A stretch of 23,960 nt of DNA from XN24 sp964462675 (GTDB lineage: Bacteria > Pseudomonadota > Gammaproteobacteria > Steroidobacterales > XN24): NCBI GenBank assembly GCA_964462675.1, contig CAYWYS010000044.1:1-23960 (forward strand). Reading direction: 5' to 3'. A program made the position numbers and the translations under genes. Below the pieces are notes generated by a model, which had not been told where the DNA came from, searched no databases, and saw nothing but the letters and a program-made list of their open reading frames with translations. Positions 8,906 through 18,894 of the stretch are shown here, piece by piece. Numbering within the stretch: position 1 is the stretch's first letter; each line of letters opens with the position of its first letter.

Positions 8906-11149
8906 TCAGGCCGCGACCGGACCCAGCGCCTGCGGCCGTCCGACCGCGAAGCCCTGCACGAAATCGACTTTCAGCGCCCGCACCATCTCGAAAGCCTGCT
9001 CGGTCTCGACGTGCTCGGCGACCACCTTGATCCCGAGGCTGCGGGCCATGTCGATCATTGCGCCGACCATGGCGCTGTCGACGTCGTCGGAACCAAGCCC
9101 GCGGATGAAGGAGCCGTCGATCTTCAGGTAGTCCATCGACAGTCGCTTCAGGTTGGTGAAGGAGCCGAGGCCACTGCCGAAATCGTCGAGCGCAAACTGG
9201 CAGCCGAGTCCATGCAGCACGGCGATGAAGCGCGCGGCGTGGCTCAGGTTGGCCGCGACCGCCGACTCGGACAGCTCGAAGCAGACCTGGGCCGGCTGCA
9301 CGCCGCTGCGGTCGAGGCACTCGACGACGAATTCCAGGAACTGCGGGTCGGCCAGCGTCTGGCTCGAGATGTTGATGGCCGCGCTGCGGCCCTTCGGCAG
9401 GCGCAGCGCGCCGGCGCCGATGGCGGCGAATGCCGCCTGCAACACCCAGCGGTCCACGCTCGGCATCAGGTGGTAGCGCTCGGCCGCCTGCATGAAGTCG
9501 ATCGGCTGGCTCTCGCTGCCATCCGCGTCGCGCAAGCGCAGCAGCACCTCGAACGCGGGGCCGGAATCCGGCTTGCCGGCGATCGCGACGATCGGCTGGA
9601 CGTGCAGCTCGAAGCGGTTCTCCTTGAGGGCCGCCTGCAGGCGCTGCAGCCAGACGATTTCACCGCGCTGCCGCGCCACGGCCTCGTCACGGGCCGAGTA
9701 GATGTGAATCCGCCCCCGCCCCTGCTGCTTGGCAACGTAGCAGGCCGAATCGGCCGCGCTGAGCGTGTCCTCGATCGAGCCGCTCTCGCGCCCGAGCTCG
9801 ACCAGCCCGATGCTGACGCCGACGCTGAAGATCTGGTCCCGCCAGACAAAACGGTAGTCGCGGATCGCGGCGCAGACGTCGTCCGCAATCTGCCGCGCCT
9901 TGTCCAGCGGGCAGCCGATCAGCAGCATGCCAAACTCGTCGCCGCCGACGCGCGCGACGACATCGGAGTCACGGATCTTGTCCTTCAGGATGCCGGCGAT
10001 CTCGCGCAGCATGCTGTCCCCCGCCATGTGGCCGCTGGTGTCGTTGACCGCCTTGAAGCGATCGAGATCCAGGTAACACAGCACGTGCGAGCTGCTGCCA
10101 GCCCTGCCGGTCTTCAGCGCATCGTCGAGGCGGCGCTCGAACTCGCGCCGGTTGACCAGGCCGGTAAGGGGATCGTGACTCGCCTGGTAGGACATCTGGC
10201 GCGTCAGGCCGCGGAGCTCGGAAACGTCGTGCAGGACAACCACGCAGCCGGCCGCCTCCTTCCCCGCGCCGCGGATCGGCGAGGCGCGCAGCTCGACGGA
10301 AAATTCCTCGCCGGTCGCGCGCGACACCAGCAAGGCACGTCGCCCGAGGTCGACGCGGCGTCCTTCCTCCAGGCAACGCGCCACGGGATCGCCCAGCGGA
10401 CGACGGTCGGCCTCGTCCACGAGGGCGGCCACCTCGCTGAGCTGGCGACCTTGCAGGCGGTCGCGCTGGCAGCCGAGCAGGACCTCGGCGGCGGAATTGA
10501 CGTACTCGATGTGGCCGCGGGTGTCGGTCGTGACGACGCCCTCGCTGATGGATTCGAGCGTGGCCTCGGCGAGCCGGGTGCCCTGCTGCCGCGCCGATTT
10601 CAGCATCTCGTCGCGCGTTGCGCGCACCACGGTGCCCACGACGCTGCTGCCCGCCGGCAGCGCGAAGCCGGCGAGCTCGCACTCGATCACCAGCTCAGCG
10701 CCGTCCCGCATGGCCAACCGAACCGCCGACTGGCGACCCGCGCGCCGCGCCTTGAGCCACGCCTCGAGCGCATCGCGCTGGTCGGGCTGGACGAGATCGG
10801 CCAGGCGCCGGCCGGCGAGCGGCTCGCCTGCGGCGAGCAGCGCCTCGGCAGCGGAGTTCGCATAATGGATCTCGTCATCGTGCACCAGCACGGCGTCGGA
10901 GACGCGCTCGGCGAGCCGCTGGAACAATGGCTGCTCAGACCACGCGGCATGCGCTTGATCGGCGCCGGGCTTGCCCGGTGCGGTTGCCGGGCGGGTGCCG
11001 CCGGGCCGCGGGAACCGCTCTTCCGCCTGCGACATCAGCAGCGCGCCGCCGTGCTCCCGGGTCACGGCGCGCCGGCGCCAGGCGAAGACGCCCAGCAAGC
11101 CGAGGATGCCGGCCGCCAGCGCGATCGTGAAGGTCTCAATCAACGGCAT
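8906..11149 (-). CDS. Membrane-anchored PAS-PAS-GGDEF-EAL cyclic-di-GMP protein
   Basis: The 747-residue protein is a hybrid cyclic-di-GMP enzyme. One N-terminal helix (about 3-23, ending in AWRRR) anchors it, then come two PAS-like domains (about 80-180 and 195-310, each with an ANSAAEALL or VNSAAEVLL motif). The GGDEF domain has LDLDRFKAVND and an intact GGDEF at 402-406, with the product-inhibition site RDSD at 393-396. The EAL domain has EVLLR (534-538) in place of EALxR, NISSQTL, FELSES, DDFGSG (655-660) and AEHVE, so its catalytic acids are present. Both activities are therefore possible. The ATG at 11149 is chosen because AAGGA lies ten bases upstream; a TTG at 11176 overlapping the thiC stop is the alternative. 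It sits 23 bases behind thiC on the same strand, probably in one transcript. Confidence 0.92.
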   Translation of the reverse strand: MPLIETFTIALAAGILGLLGVFAWRRRAVTREHGGALLMSQAEERFPRPGGTRPATAPGKPGADQAHAAWSEQPLFQRLAERVSDAVLVHDDEIHYANSAAEALLAAGEPLAGRRLADLVQPDQRDALEAWLKARRAGRQSAVRLAMRDGAELVIECELAGFALPAGSSVVGTVVRATRDEMLKSARQQGTRLAEATLESISEGVVTTDTRGHIEYVNSAAEVLLGCQRDRLQGRQLSEVAALVDEADRRPLGDPVARCLEEGRRVDLGRRALLVSRATGEEFSVELRASPIRGAGKEAAGCVVVLHDVSELRGLTRQMSYQASHDPLTGLVNRREFERRLDDALKTGRAGSSSHVLCYLDLDRFKAVNDTSGHMAGDSMLREIAGILKDKIRDSDVVARVGGDEFGMLLIGCPLDKARQIADDVCAAIRDYRFVWRDQIFSVGVSIGLVELGRESGSIEDTLSAADSACYVAKQQGRGRIHIYSARDEAVARQRGEIVWLQRLQAALKENRFELHVQPIVAIAGKPDSGPAFEVLLRLRDADGSESQPIDFMQAAERYHLMPSVDRWVLQAAFAAIGAGALRLPKGRSAAINISSQTLADPQFLEFVVECLDRSGVQPAQVCFELSESAVAANLSHAARFIAVLHGLGCQFALDDFGSGLGSFTNLKRLSMDYLKIDGSFIRGLGSDDVDSAMVGAMIDMARSLGIKVVAEHVETEQAFEMVRALKVDFVQGFAVGRPQALGPVAA

Positions 11150-11172
11150 GCCTCGCGTGTCCTTGGTCCAAC

Positions 11173-13065
<1,893 letters not shown>

Positions 13066-13179
13066 GCGTCTCCCTGGGGTGTCAGAGGCGTCGTCCCGGT
13101 AGCTACAACGCGGGGCCTGGAAAAATTGCGATCCGCGACCTCGCTCTGCCCCAAAGCACAACAGCTTAGCGCATGGCCG

Positions 13180-13208
13180 GTGACGTCCAATCGGGCATTC
13201 ACCATAAT
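13180..13208 (+). promoter_or_regulatory. Candidate promoter for the PCMT-rhodanese pair
   Basis: GTGACG (13180-13185) and CATAAT (13203-13208) are 17 bp apart and point toward the methyltransferase gene, leaving a leader of about 80 bases. Each box matches consensus at four or five of six positions. The remainder of the 231-bp region must also hold the thiC promoter, which I could not place. Confidence 0.38.
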
Positions 13209-13296
13209 GCAGGGGGCGTTGCTTGTCACACCTGTCGCGAGCTACTAACCTGAGCAACCGGCCGCATCGGCCCCGCCTGTTTCCGCCACCCCGCCT

Positions 13297-13947
13297 ATGG
13301 ACCTCGACGCCGCCCGACAGCAAATGATTAGCCAGCAGTTGCGCGCCTGGGATGTGCTCGATGGCCGGGTCATCGGCGTCATGGCGGCGCTGCCGCGCGA
13401 ACGCTTCGTCGCCGCGGGCTGGCAGGGCCTCGCCTACGCCGACGCCGAGCTTCCCATGGGCCTGGGCAAAACCCTCGCGCCGCCGAAGATCCAGGGACGC
13501 GCGCTGCAGGCGTTGCTGCCGCAGCCGGGCGAGTCCGTGCTCGAAATCGGCAGCGGCACCGGCTACATGACCGCCTGCCTGGCCCGCCTCGCCGGACAGG
13601 TGACCGGCGTCGAGCTGCACCCGGCGCTCGCCGCGACGGCACGCAGCAATCTTGCCGCGCTCGGCATCGACAACGCGGAACTGCTCGAAGGCGATGGCCT
13701 GGCGATGAAATTCCCGGCAGCCTTCGATGTCGTATGCCTGAACGGATCGGTGCCGGACGGAACGGATCGCTTCGCGCAGATGTTGACCGTTGGCGGACGG
13801 CTGTTCGCGGTCACGGGCCGGCCGCCGGTGATGCAGGCGCGCAAGGTCACGCGCATCGGGGCGGCGGAGTGGACCAGCGAAGGCTTATTCGAGACCTGCC
13901 TGCCGCCGCTGGAACATACCCGGCACACCCTGGAGTTCGTATTCTGA
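13297..13947 (+). CDS. PCMT-family (protein-L-isoaspartate O-methyltransferase-like) protein
   Basis: The 216-residue protein is a SAM-dependent methyltransferase of the isoaspartate methyltransferase family. The N-terminus reads MDLDAARQQMISQQLRAWDV; the substrate region reads LPRERFVAAGWQGLAYADAE and LPMGLGKTLAPPK, and the SAM loop is VLEIGSGTGYMTA (81-93). True Pcm enzymes usually have a GQTIS motif where this one has GKTLAPP, so the substrate may not be isoaspartyl peptides. This divergent PCMT branch is often found next to tolC in gammaproteobacteria, as it is here. Its stop overlaps the rhodanese start as TGATG, so the two are probably translated together. I leave the symbol empty because a pcm assignment would overstate what is visible. 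Confidence 0.85.
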   Translation: MDLDAARQQMISQQLRAWDVLDGRVIGVMAALPRERFVAAGWQGLAYADAELPMGLGKTLAPPKIQGRALQALLPQPGESVLEIGSGTGYMTACLARLAGQVTGVELHPALAATARSNLAALGIDNAELLEGDGLAMKFPAAFDVVCLNGSVPDGTDRFAQMLTVGGRLFAVTGRPPVMQARKVTRIGAAEWTSEGLFETCLPPLEHTRHTLEFVF

Positions 13948-14267
13948 TGCTGAAGGAAATGACGCCCACCGAATTCGCAGCGCGCGCCCAGGCGGCCGAT
14001 GCCCCGCTGCTGCTCGATGTTCGCGAAGACTGGGAGCTCGAGATCGCCCGGGTCGACGGCGCGCTGCATATTCCGATGGGTGACGTGCCCGCACGCCGGT
14101 CGGAAATCGATCCGGATCGCGAGATCGTCGTGATGTGCCGCAGCGGCGGACGCAGCGCCCAGGTGGCGAGGTTTCTTGAACAACACGGGCATGCGCGTGT
14201 CTGGAACCTCTCAGGCGGTATCATCGCCTGGTCGGAGCAAGTGGACCCCACCATTTCGCCCTACTGA
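13947..14267 (+). CDS. Single-domain rhodanese-like sulfurtransferase
   Basis: The 106-residue protein is one rhodanese domain. It starts MLKEMTPTEFAARAQ and has the LLLDVREDWELE element (Asp24, Arg26), a GALHIPMGD strand and the active-site loop CRSGGRS with Cys64. The loop length fits sulfurtransferases rather than Cdc25-type phosphatases, so it should carry a persulfide; the acceptor is unknown. There is no signal peptide, so it is cytoplasmic. The start is fixed by the one-base overlap with the methyltransferase stop. A longer open frame upstream overlaps that gene and is not used. It precedes tolC by about 100 bp, with a separate promoter region between them. Confidence 0.92.
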   Translation: MLKEMTPTEFAARAQAADAPLLLDVREDWELEIARVDGALHIPMGDVPARRSEIDPDREIVVMCRSGGRSAQVARFLEQHGHARVWNLSGGIIAWSEQVDPTISPY

Positions 14268-14312
14268 TGCCGGTCGGCCGCGGGGCTTGCCCGGGCGCAT
14301 GAGATATGGTGA

Positions 14313-14326
14313 TATAGTCAACTATA
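14313..14326. promoter_or_regulatory. Palindrome TATAGT-CA-ACTATA in the tolC promoter region
   Basis: A perfect 6-2-6 palindrome lies 46 bases before the tolC ATG in an AT-rich patch that stands out from the GC-rich surroundings. Both TATAGT (14313-14318) and TATAAC (14323-14328) could act as -10 boxes, so a protein bound here would cover the promoter. The form is like a MarR- or TetR-type operator, but no regulator gene is next to it. Confidence 0.5.
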
Positions 14327-14371
14327 ACACCGTACTCAAACACTAGGAATTTCGGTTTCGAGGATTGCTGA

Positions 14372-15829
14372 ATGAATCTGCACCGCCACGCACTGCTGAT
14401 TGCCGCCCTGGCCCTGCTGGCCGCTACCCCGGCCTCGGCCGTGGGCCTGCTCGATGCCTATCGGGATGCGCTCCGCAGCGACCCAACGCTCAGGGAAGCG
14501 GCCGCGAACCGGCTCGCCACGCTCGAGGCGCGCCCGCAGGCCCGCGCTGCGCTGCTGCCGCAGATCGAGGGCACCGGCGGCTACGAGCAGTTCGACAACT
14601 CGGGCAACGCAAATTTCTCGCAGCTCGACCCGACGACCGGCGAGATCCTGACGCTCACGACCAACTTCAACGAAGATATAGAGCCGCGGCGCCAATGGCA
14701 GCTGCGCGTGACGCAGACGCTGTTCCGCTGGGACCAGTGGGTGGCGCTGCGCCAGGCGGACAAGCAGCTGGCACAGGCCGAAGCCCAGTTCCGCGCCGCG
14801 GAACAGGACCTGATGACGCGCGTTGCGCTGCGTTACTTCAATATCCTTGGCGCGCGCGCGACGCTCGAGGCAGCCGAAGCTGCGCGCGAGGCCATCGGCC
14901 GCCAGCTGGAGCAGGCCGAGAAGCGCTTCGAGGTCGGGCTGTCCGCGATCACCGATGTGCAGGAAGCGCAGGCCAGCTACGACTCGGCCACGGCAGGCGT
15001 CATCCAGGCGAAGCGCGAGCTTGCGGTCGCCCGCGAGTTCCTGCGCGAGATCACCGGCGTGTACTATGCCGAGCTGGCTGACGCGGGCTCCGAGACACCG
15101 CTGGTGACGCCGGTGCCGAACGACGTCGACGAATGGGTCCAGACGGCCATGCGGCAGAACCTCAGCCTCGAGGCCGCGCGGATTTCGACCGAGATCAGCC
15201 GCGACACGATCGAGCTGCGCCGCAGCGGCCATTACCCGACGGTCGACTTGTACGCAGCACGCGGCGCCACCCGCAACCGCGGCGAACGGCGCGACCAGCG
15301 GGACGTGCCGCCCGGCGAACCGGACCCGGGCCCGCAGCCATACCGTCCCAACGACAGCGACTTCTACTCGGACAGCTACGGCGTCCAGGTCCGGCTGCCA
15401 ATCTACACCGGCGGCGCGGTCAGTTCGCGGGTTCGACAGGCGACCTACCAGCACCAGGCGAACCAGCAGCAGCTTGAGCGCGTCGCGCGCGAGACCGAGC
15501 GGGTGACCCGCGATTCCTTCCTGTCGGTCAACGCCGAAATCAGCCGCGTGCAGGCGCTCGCACAGGCGGTCGAGTCGAACCGGACGGCGCTGCGCGCCAC
15601 CGAGTCGGGCTTCGAGGTCGGCACGCGCACCACGGTCGACGTGTTGCAATCCCGCCAGCAGCTGTTCGAGGCGGAGCGCGACTACGCCAATAGTCGCTAC
15701 ACCTACCTCGTCAACGCGCTGCGCCTCAAGCTGGCCGCCGGTATCCTGCGGGAAGCGGATCTCGAGGAAGTGGACGGCTGGTTGATCCCGGTCGAAAGCC
15801 TGCCGGCCACGGACCAGACGCCGTACTAG
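14372..15829 (+). CDS. tolC: TolC-family outer membrane efflux channel
   Basis: TolC trimers form the outer-membrane duct for tripartite drug efflux and type I secretion. The 485-residue protein has a clear signal peptide (hydrophobic run then ATPASA before VGLLDAY). It shows two related halves, each with a beta hairpin and long helices: the first with LRVTQTLFRWDQW near residue 115, the second with VQVRLPIYTGGAVSSRVRQA near 335-355. The helices are rich in Ala, Gln and Glu and lack Cys. Between residues about 300 and 330 the second surface loop is long and rich in Pro, Arg and Asp, longer than in E. coli. GAGGA seven bases upstream supports the ATG. It converges on waaA across a 17-bp gap. 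Confidence 0.94.
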   Translation: MNLHRHALLIAALALLAATPASAVGLLDAYRDALRSDPTLREAAANRLATLEARPQARAALLPQIEGTGGYEQFDNSGNANFSQLDPTTGEILTLTTNFNEDIEPRRQWQLRVTQTLFRWDQWVALRQADKQLAQAEAQFRAAEQDLMTRVALRYFNILGARATLEAAEAAREAIGRQLEQAEKRFEVGLSAITDVQEAQASYDSATAGVIQAKRELAVAREFLREITGVYYAELADAGSETPLVTPVPNDVDEWVQTAMRQNLSLEAARISTEISRDTIELRRSGHYPTVDLYAARGATRNRGERRDQRDVPPGEPDPGPQPYRPNDSDFYSDSYGVQVRLPIYTGGAVSSRVRQATYQHQANQQQLERVARETERVTRDSFLSVNAEISRVQALAQAVESNRTALRATESGFEVGTRTTVDVLQSRQQLFEAERDYANSRYTYLVNALRLKLAAGILREADLEEVDGWLIPVESLPATDQTPY

Positions 15830-15846
15830 CGCCGTCAACGGGGGCG

Positions 15847-17118
15847 TCAGCGCGCCGGCGGCAACAGCGGGTTGATCAGCGCGAGCAACCTGTCGAGCGC
15901 GCCGCCGTTCTCGGCGACCATGTGCCGGGCCCTTGCGCCGCGTGCACGCCGCAATTCCGGATCGCGCAGCAAGGCGGTCACGGCGGCGGCGAGCCCGGTC
16001 GCATCGGCGACCAGCTCGAGGCCTCCCGCATCGGCAAGTAACGAGGCTATGTCCTCGGCGTTGAAGTTGTTCGGTCCCGTGATCACCGGCACCCCGAGCA
16101 CGGCCGGCTCGAGCAGGTTGTGGCCGCCGATCGGCACCAGGCTGCCGCCGACAAAGGCCACGTCCGCCGCCGCGTAGAACATCGGCAGCTCGCCAAGGCT
16201 GTCGACCAGGAACACCGTGTCGCGCGGGCCGGGCCACCCGCCGCGCGAGCGGCGACGAAACATCAGCTGCTCGCGCGCCAGCAGCTCCGCGACGCCGTCA
16301 AACCGTTGCGGGTGGCGCGGCACGAGCAGCAGCAGCGCATCGGGCACGGCCGCCAGCACGGCCGCGTGCGCCGCCAGCGCCGCCTCTTCCTCGCCCGCGT
16401 GGGTGCTTGCGGCAATCCAGACCGGGCGCGCGCCGAAGTGCGCCGCGCGAAACGCGCGACCCGCCTCCGTCATGCCCGGCGGGAACACCACGTCGGCCTT
16501 GAGGTTGCCTGTCACCAGCGTGCGCGCCGGATTCGCGCCGAGCGAGCGGAAGCGCTCGGCATCCTGTTCGCTTTGTGCGGCAATCACGATGCCGTGCGAC
16601 AGCGCCTGCCTGAACAAGCCGATGAAGCGCCGATAGCGCGGCACCGAGCGCGGCGAAATGCGCGCGTTGGCCAGCACCAGCGGCACGCCGCGCCGGCCGC
16701 ACTCGGCGTACATGTTCGGCCACAACTCGGTTTCCATGACGATCGCCAGCGCGGGCTGCATGCGCCGGAAGAAGCGGCGCACCGAGCCGATCGTGTCGTA
16801 GGGCGCGTAGCTGTGGAGCACCTCGTCGCCGAACAACTCGCGCACGCGCTGCGCGCCGGTCGGCGTCACGGTGGTCACGACGAGCGGGTACTGCGGGTGG
16901 GCTTTGCGCAGCGCGGCGATCAGCGACGACGCGGCCACGACCTCGCCGACCGAGACGGCGTGAATCCAGATGCCGGGCCGATCGAGCTTGCTGCGGCCAA
17001 AGCCGAAACGCTCCTCGAAGCGCTCCCAGTAGGCGCGGTGGCCGAGTCCCTTCCAGAACAGCAGCAGCGCAACGACCGGCACCGCGAGGTAGGAGACGAC
17101 GATGTAGAGACGGTGCAC
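15847..17118 (-). CDS. waaA: 3-deoxy-D-manno-octulosonic acid transferase WaaA (KdtA)
   Basis: WaaA is a GT-B glycosyltransferase at the inner membrane that moves Kdo from CMP-Kdo to the lipid A precursor. The 423-residue protein begins with one membrane anchor (about 3-22), then has WIHAVSVGEVVAAS, where Glu59 is the family catalytic residue. ETELWPNMYAE and LVLANARIS follow, and the C-terminal donor domain has FVGGSLVPIGGHNLLEPA and GPNNFNAEDIA. The start is a GTG at 17118-17116 without a clear ribosome-binding site; MHRLYIVVSYLAVP matches the usual KdtA opening. How many Kdo residues it adds cannot be read from sequence, but the nearby Kdo kinase favours a single-Kdo core. Confidence 0.95.
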   Translation of the reverse strand: MHRLYIVVSYLAVPVVALLLFWKGLGHRAYWERFEERFGFGRSKLDRPGIWIHAVSVGEVVAASSLIAALRKAHPQYPLVVTTVTPTGAQRVRELFGDEVLHSYAPYDTIGSVRRFFRRMQPALAIVMETELWPNMYAECGRRGVPLVLANARISPRSVPRYRRFIGLFRQALSHGIVIAAQSEQDAERFRSLGANPARTLVTGNLKADVVFPPGMTEAGRAFRAAHFGARPVWIAASTHAGEEEAALAAHAAVLAAVPDALLLLVPRHPQRFDGVAELLAREQLMFRRRSRGGWPGPRDTVFLVDSLGELPMFYAAADVAFVGGSLVPIGGHNLLEPAVLGVPVITGPNNFNAEDIASLLADAGGLELVADATGLAAAVTALLRDPELRRARGARARHMVAENGGALDRLLALINPLLPPAR

Positions 17119-17184
17119 TGGCAGTCAGCCCGCAGGGTGGCCGAGATGTTAGCACAGCGGCGCGGGTACCCGGCCGCGTCCCGC

Positions 17185-17190
17185 TATAAT
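17185..17190 (+). promoter_or_regulatory. Candidate -10 (TATAAT) for the lpxL-like gene
   Basis: A perfect TATAAT within GTCCCGCTATAATCTCC lies 33 bases before the ATG, in the 105-bp gap shared with divergent waaA. The -35 region is GC-rich and unremarkable. The same 13-base core occurs upstream of hppA. Confidence 0.48.
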
Positions 17191-17223
17191 CTCCACCGCA
17201 TCCGCAGACGCGGCACTCAGCTC

Positions 17224-18192
17224 ATGGCGACCGTGAACAACGCAAGAGTTCCCCTGTACCGTTTCCTTGCGCCCCGCTACTGGCCGGTCTGGCTGGCGCT
17301 CGCCGCCATGCGCCTGCTCGCCGCGCTGCCCTTCGGCGCACAGCGTGTCGCCGGGAGCATGCTTGGCCGACTGGCCTGCACCCTGGCGCGCAAGCGCCGC
17401 CGGATCGCGGCGCTGAACCTCGAGCTGGCGTTCCCCGAGCTCGGCCCGGCCGAGCGCCGCGCGCTGTTGCTGCGGCACTTCGAGTCGCTCGGCATATCCG
17501 TCATCGAGACCGCGCTCTGCTGGTGGGCCAGTGACGAGCGCATCGACCGGCTCGTCGAGGTCCATGGCCTCGAGCACATCGAGGCGGCGCTCGCCGCCGG
17601 GCACGGCGCGATCATGCTGACGGGGCATTTCACGACCCTGGATCTCGGCGGCCGATTCCTGACGCGCAAGGCGCCGGTCAGCGCGATGTACCGGCCGCAC
17701 CGCAACCCGCTGTTCGAGGAGATCATGCGACGCGGACGCGAGCGTTCCGCAAAGCACGCTTTCGCCAAGCGCGACGTGCGTGCAATGATTCGCGGCCTCC
17801 GGACCAACCACCTCATCTGGTATGCGCCCGACCAGGCGCATCTGCGCGGCAAGTACAGCGCCGTCGTGCCCTTCTTCAGCGTGCCGGCGCCGACCAACAC
17901 GGCGACCGCGATATTCGCGCGCCTCGGCAATGCGCCAGTGATCCCGTTCTTCCCGGTCCGCCTGCCCGGCCGGGCGGGTTACCGGCTCGACATCCTGCCG
18001 CCGCTGGCAGGCTTCCCGGGGGACGACCCGATCGCGGACGCGGCACGCATCAACCGGCTGCTGGAGGAACGCATCCGGCTATGCCCGGAGCAATACCTTT
18101 GGGTGCACCGCCGCTTCAAGGCAGCCGGCGAGCAAGGCGCCGACCACTACGGCAGCCTGGCGCGCAAGCGCAGGCGCCGCCGCGCCCGGTAA
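17224..18192 (+). CDS. lpxL: Lipid A late acyltransferase (LpxL/HtrB family)
   Basis: This family transfers a fatty acyl chain to the Kdo-bearing lipid A precursor at the inner membrane. The 322-residue protein starts MATVNNARVPLYRFLAPRYW, followed by a membrane segment. The catalytic H-x4-D motif is GHFTTLD (His135 and Asp140). YRPHRNPLFEE, WYAPDQAH and FFSVPAPTNTA are typical of the lauroyl-type branch, and the protein ends with WVHRRFK and an Arg/Lys-rich tail. LpxL fits better than LpxM, but the acyl chain length cannot be read. The last 46 bases overlap the 3-prime end of convergent kdkA. No strong ribosome-binding site precedes the ATG, and the longer upstream frame lies antisense to waaA. 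Confidence 0.92.
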   Translation: MATVNNARVPLYRFLAPRYWPVWLALAAMRLLAALPFGAQRVAGSMLGRLACTLARKRRRIAALNLELAFPELGPAERRALLLRHFESLGISVIETALCWWASDERIDRLVEVHGLEHIEAALAAGHGAIMLTGHFTTLDLGGRFLTRKAPVSAMYRPHRNPLFEEIMRRGRERSAKHAFAKRDVRAMIRGLRTNHLIWYAPDQAHLRGKYSAVVPFFSVPAPTNTATAIFARLGNAPVIPFFPVRLPGRAGYRLDILPPLAGFPGDDPIADAARINRLLEERIRLCPEQYLWVHRRFKAAGEQGADHYGSLARKRRRRRAR

Positions 18193-18845
18193 GCTGATTC
18201 GAGCTCGGCCCAGCCGGCCGGGCTGAACGCCGGCGCGCCCGGCTCAGCGGCGATCTTGCGCAGGGAGCGCGCCAGGCGCTCGAGATTGCGGTCCTGCCAC
18301 GGGCCCGGCGCGCGGAACCGGCCCCGGTCGAAGTCCAGCAGCCAGGCCGCGCCGCCGTCGTCGAGCAGCACGTTGTGCGCATTGAGGTCGGCATGCCATG
18401 CGCCGGCGGCGTGGAACTCCGCCAGCACGGCGCCGATGCCGCCCCAGTTCACCGCCGCGCCGGCCGCGAGCCGCGCCGACAGCGGCACCGCGCCGGGAAT
18501 CCGCTGCGTCGCCAGGTCCGCCACGTAGCACGGGCCGTGCCGCACCCAGCCCGCCGCCACGGGCCGCGGCACGGGCAGGCCGGCGGCATGCAGCCGGGCG
18601 AGCATGCGCCATTCGCGGAACGAGCGCGTGCGCGCCTCGCCGAGCCAGAGGTACCGGTCCGCGACGAGCCGGCCGACGACCCCGCCGCGTCGGTAGTGGC
18701 GCAGCGCCCAGTGATGATCCGCGGCAGCGACGAACAGCACGCGCCCGCGGCCCCGGCCCGCCTCGCCGGTCACGCGGTCCGGCCAGCGGCCGGGCGTGAA
18801 CAGCTCGGGAGACGGCGCATCGACCAGTTGCGCGTCGTGGAGCAC
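18147..18845 (-). CDS. kdkA: 3-deoxy-D-manno-octulosonic acid kinase KdkA
   Basis: KdkA phosphorylates the 4-position of Kdo in the LPS inner core. The 232-residue protein resembles the Haemophilus enzyme: ALRHYRRGGVVGRLVADRY (47-65), REWRMLARLHAAGLPVPRP (78-94), then the kinase-like core HADLNAHNVLL (151-161) and AWLLDFDRGRF (167-177). These give His151, Asp153, Asn155 and Asp171 as likely catalytic or Mg-binding residues. The GTG start at 18845 may be too short: the frame stays open upstream and encodes AAIVRGPGWAVLHDAQL, which resembles the usual N-terminus, but no ATG or GTG is found there; a CTG at 18905 would overlap the zinc-finger gene. The end overlaps lpxL by 46 bp on the other strand. 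Confidence 0.9.
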   Translation of the reverse strand: MLHDAQLVDAPSPELFTPGRWPDRVTGEAGRGRGRVLFVAAADHHWALRHYRRGGVVGRLVADRYLWLGEARTRSFREWRMLARLHAAGLPVPRPVAAGWVRHGPCYVADLATQRIPGAVPLSARLAAGAAVNWGGIGAVLAEFHAAGAWHADLNAHNVLLDDGGAAWLLDFDRGRFRAPGPWQDRNLERLARSLRKIAAEPGAPAFSPAGWAELESAYRARRRLRLRARLP

Positions 18846-18894
18846 GGCCCAGCCTGGCCCGCGGACGATCGCCGCGCGCGGGGTCCCGGTCGCT

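Noticed and set aside
13105..13150. Terminator-like T run in the thiC leader (CGCAATTTTTCC on the minus strand)
   Set aside because: The stem before the T run has only four to five pairs; it is not enough for an attenuator call.
15830..15846. Intrinsic terminator between tolC and waaA
   Set aside because: Only a four-pair CGCC/GGCG stem without a T tract could be formed in the 17-bp gap.
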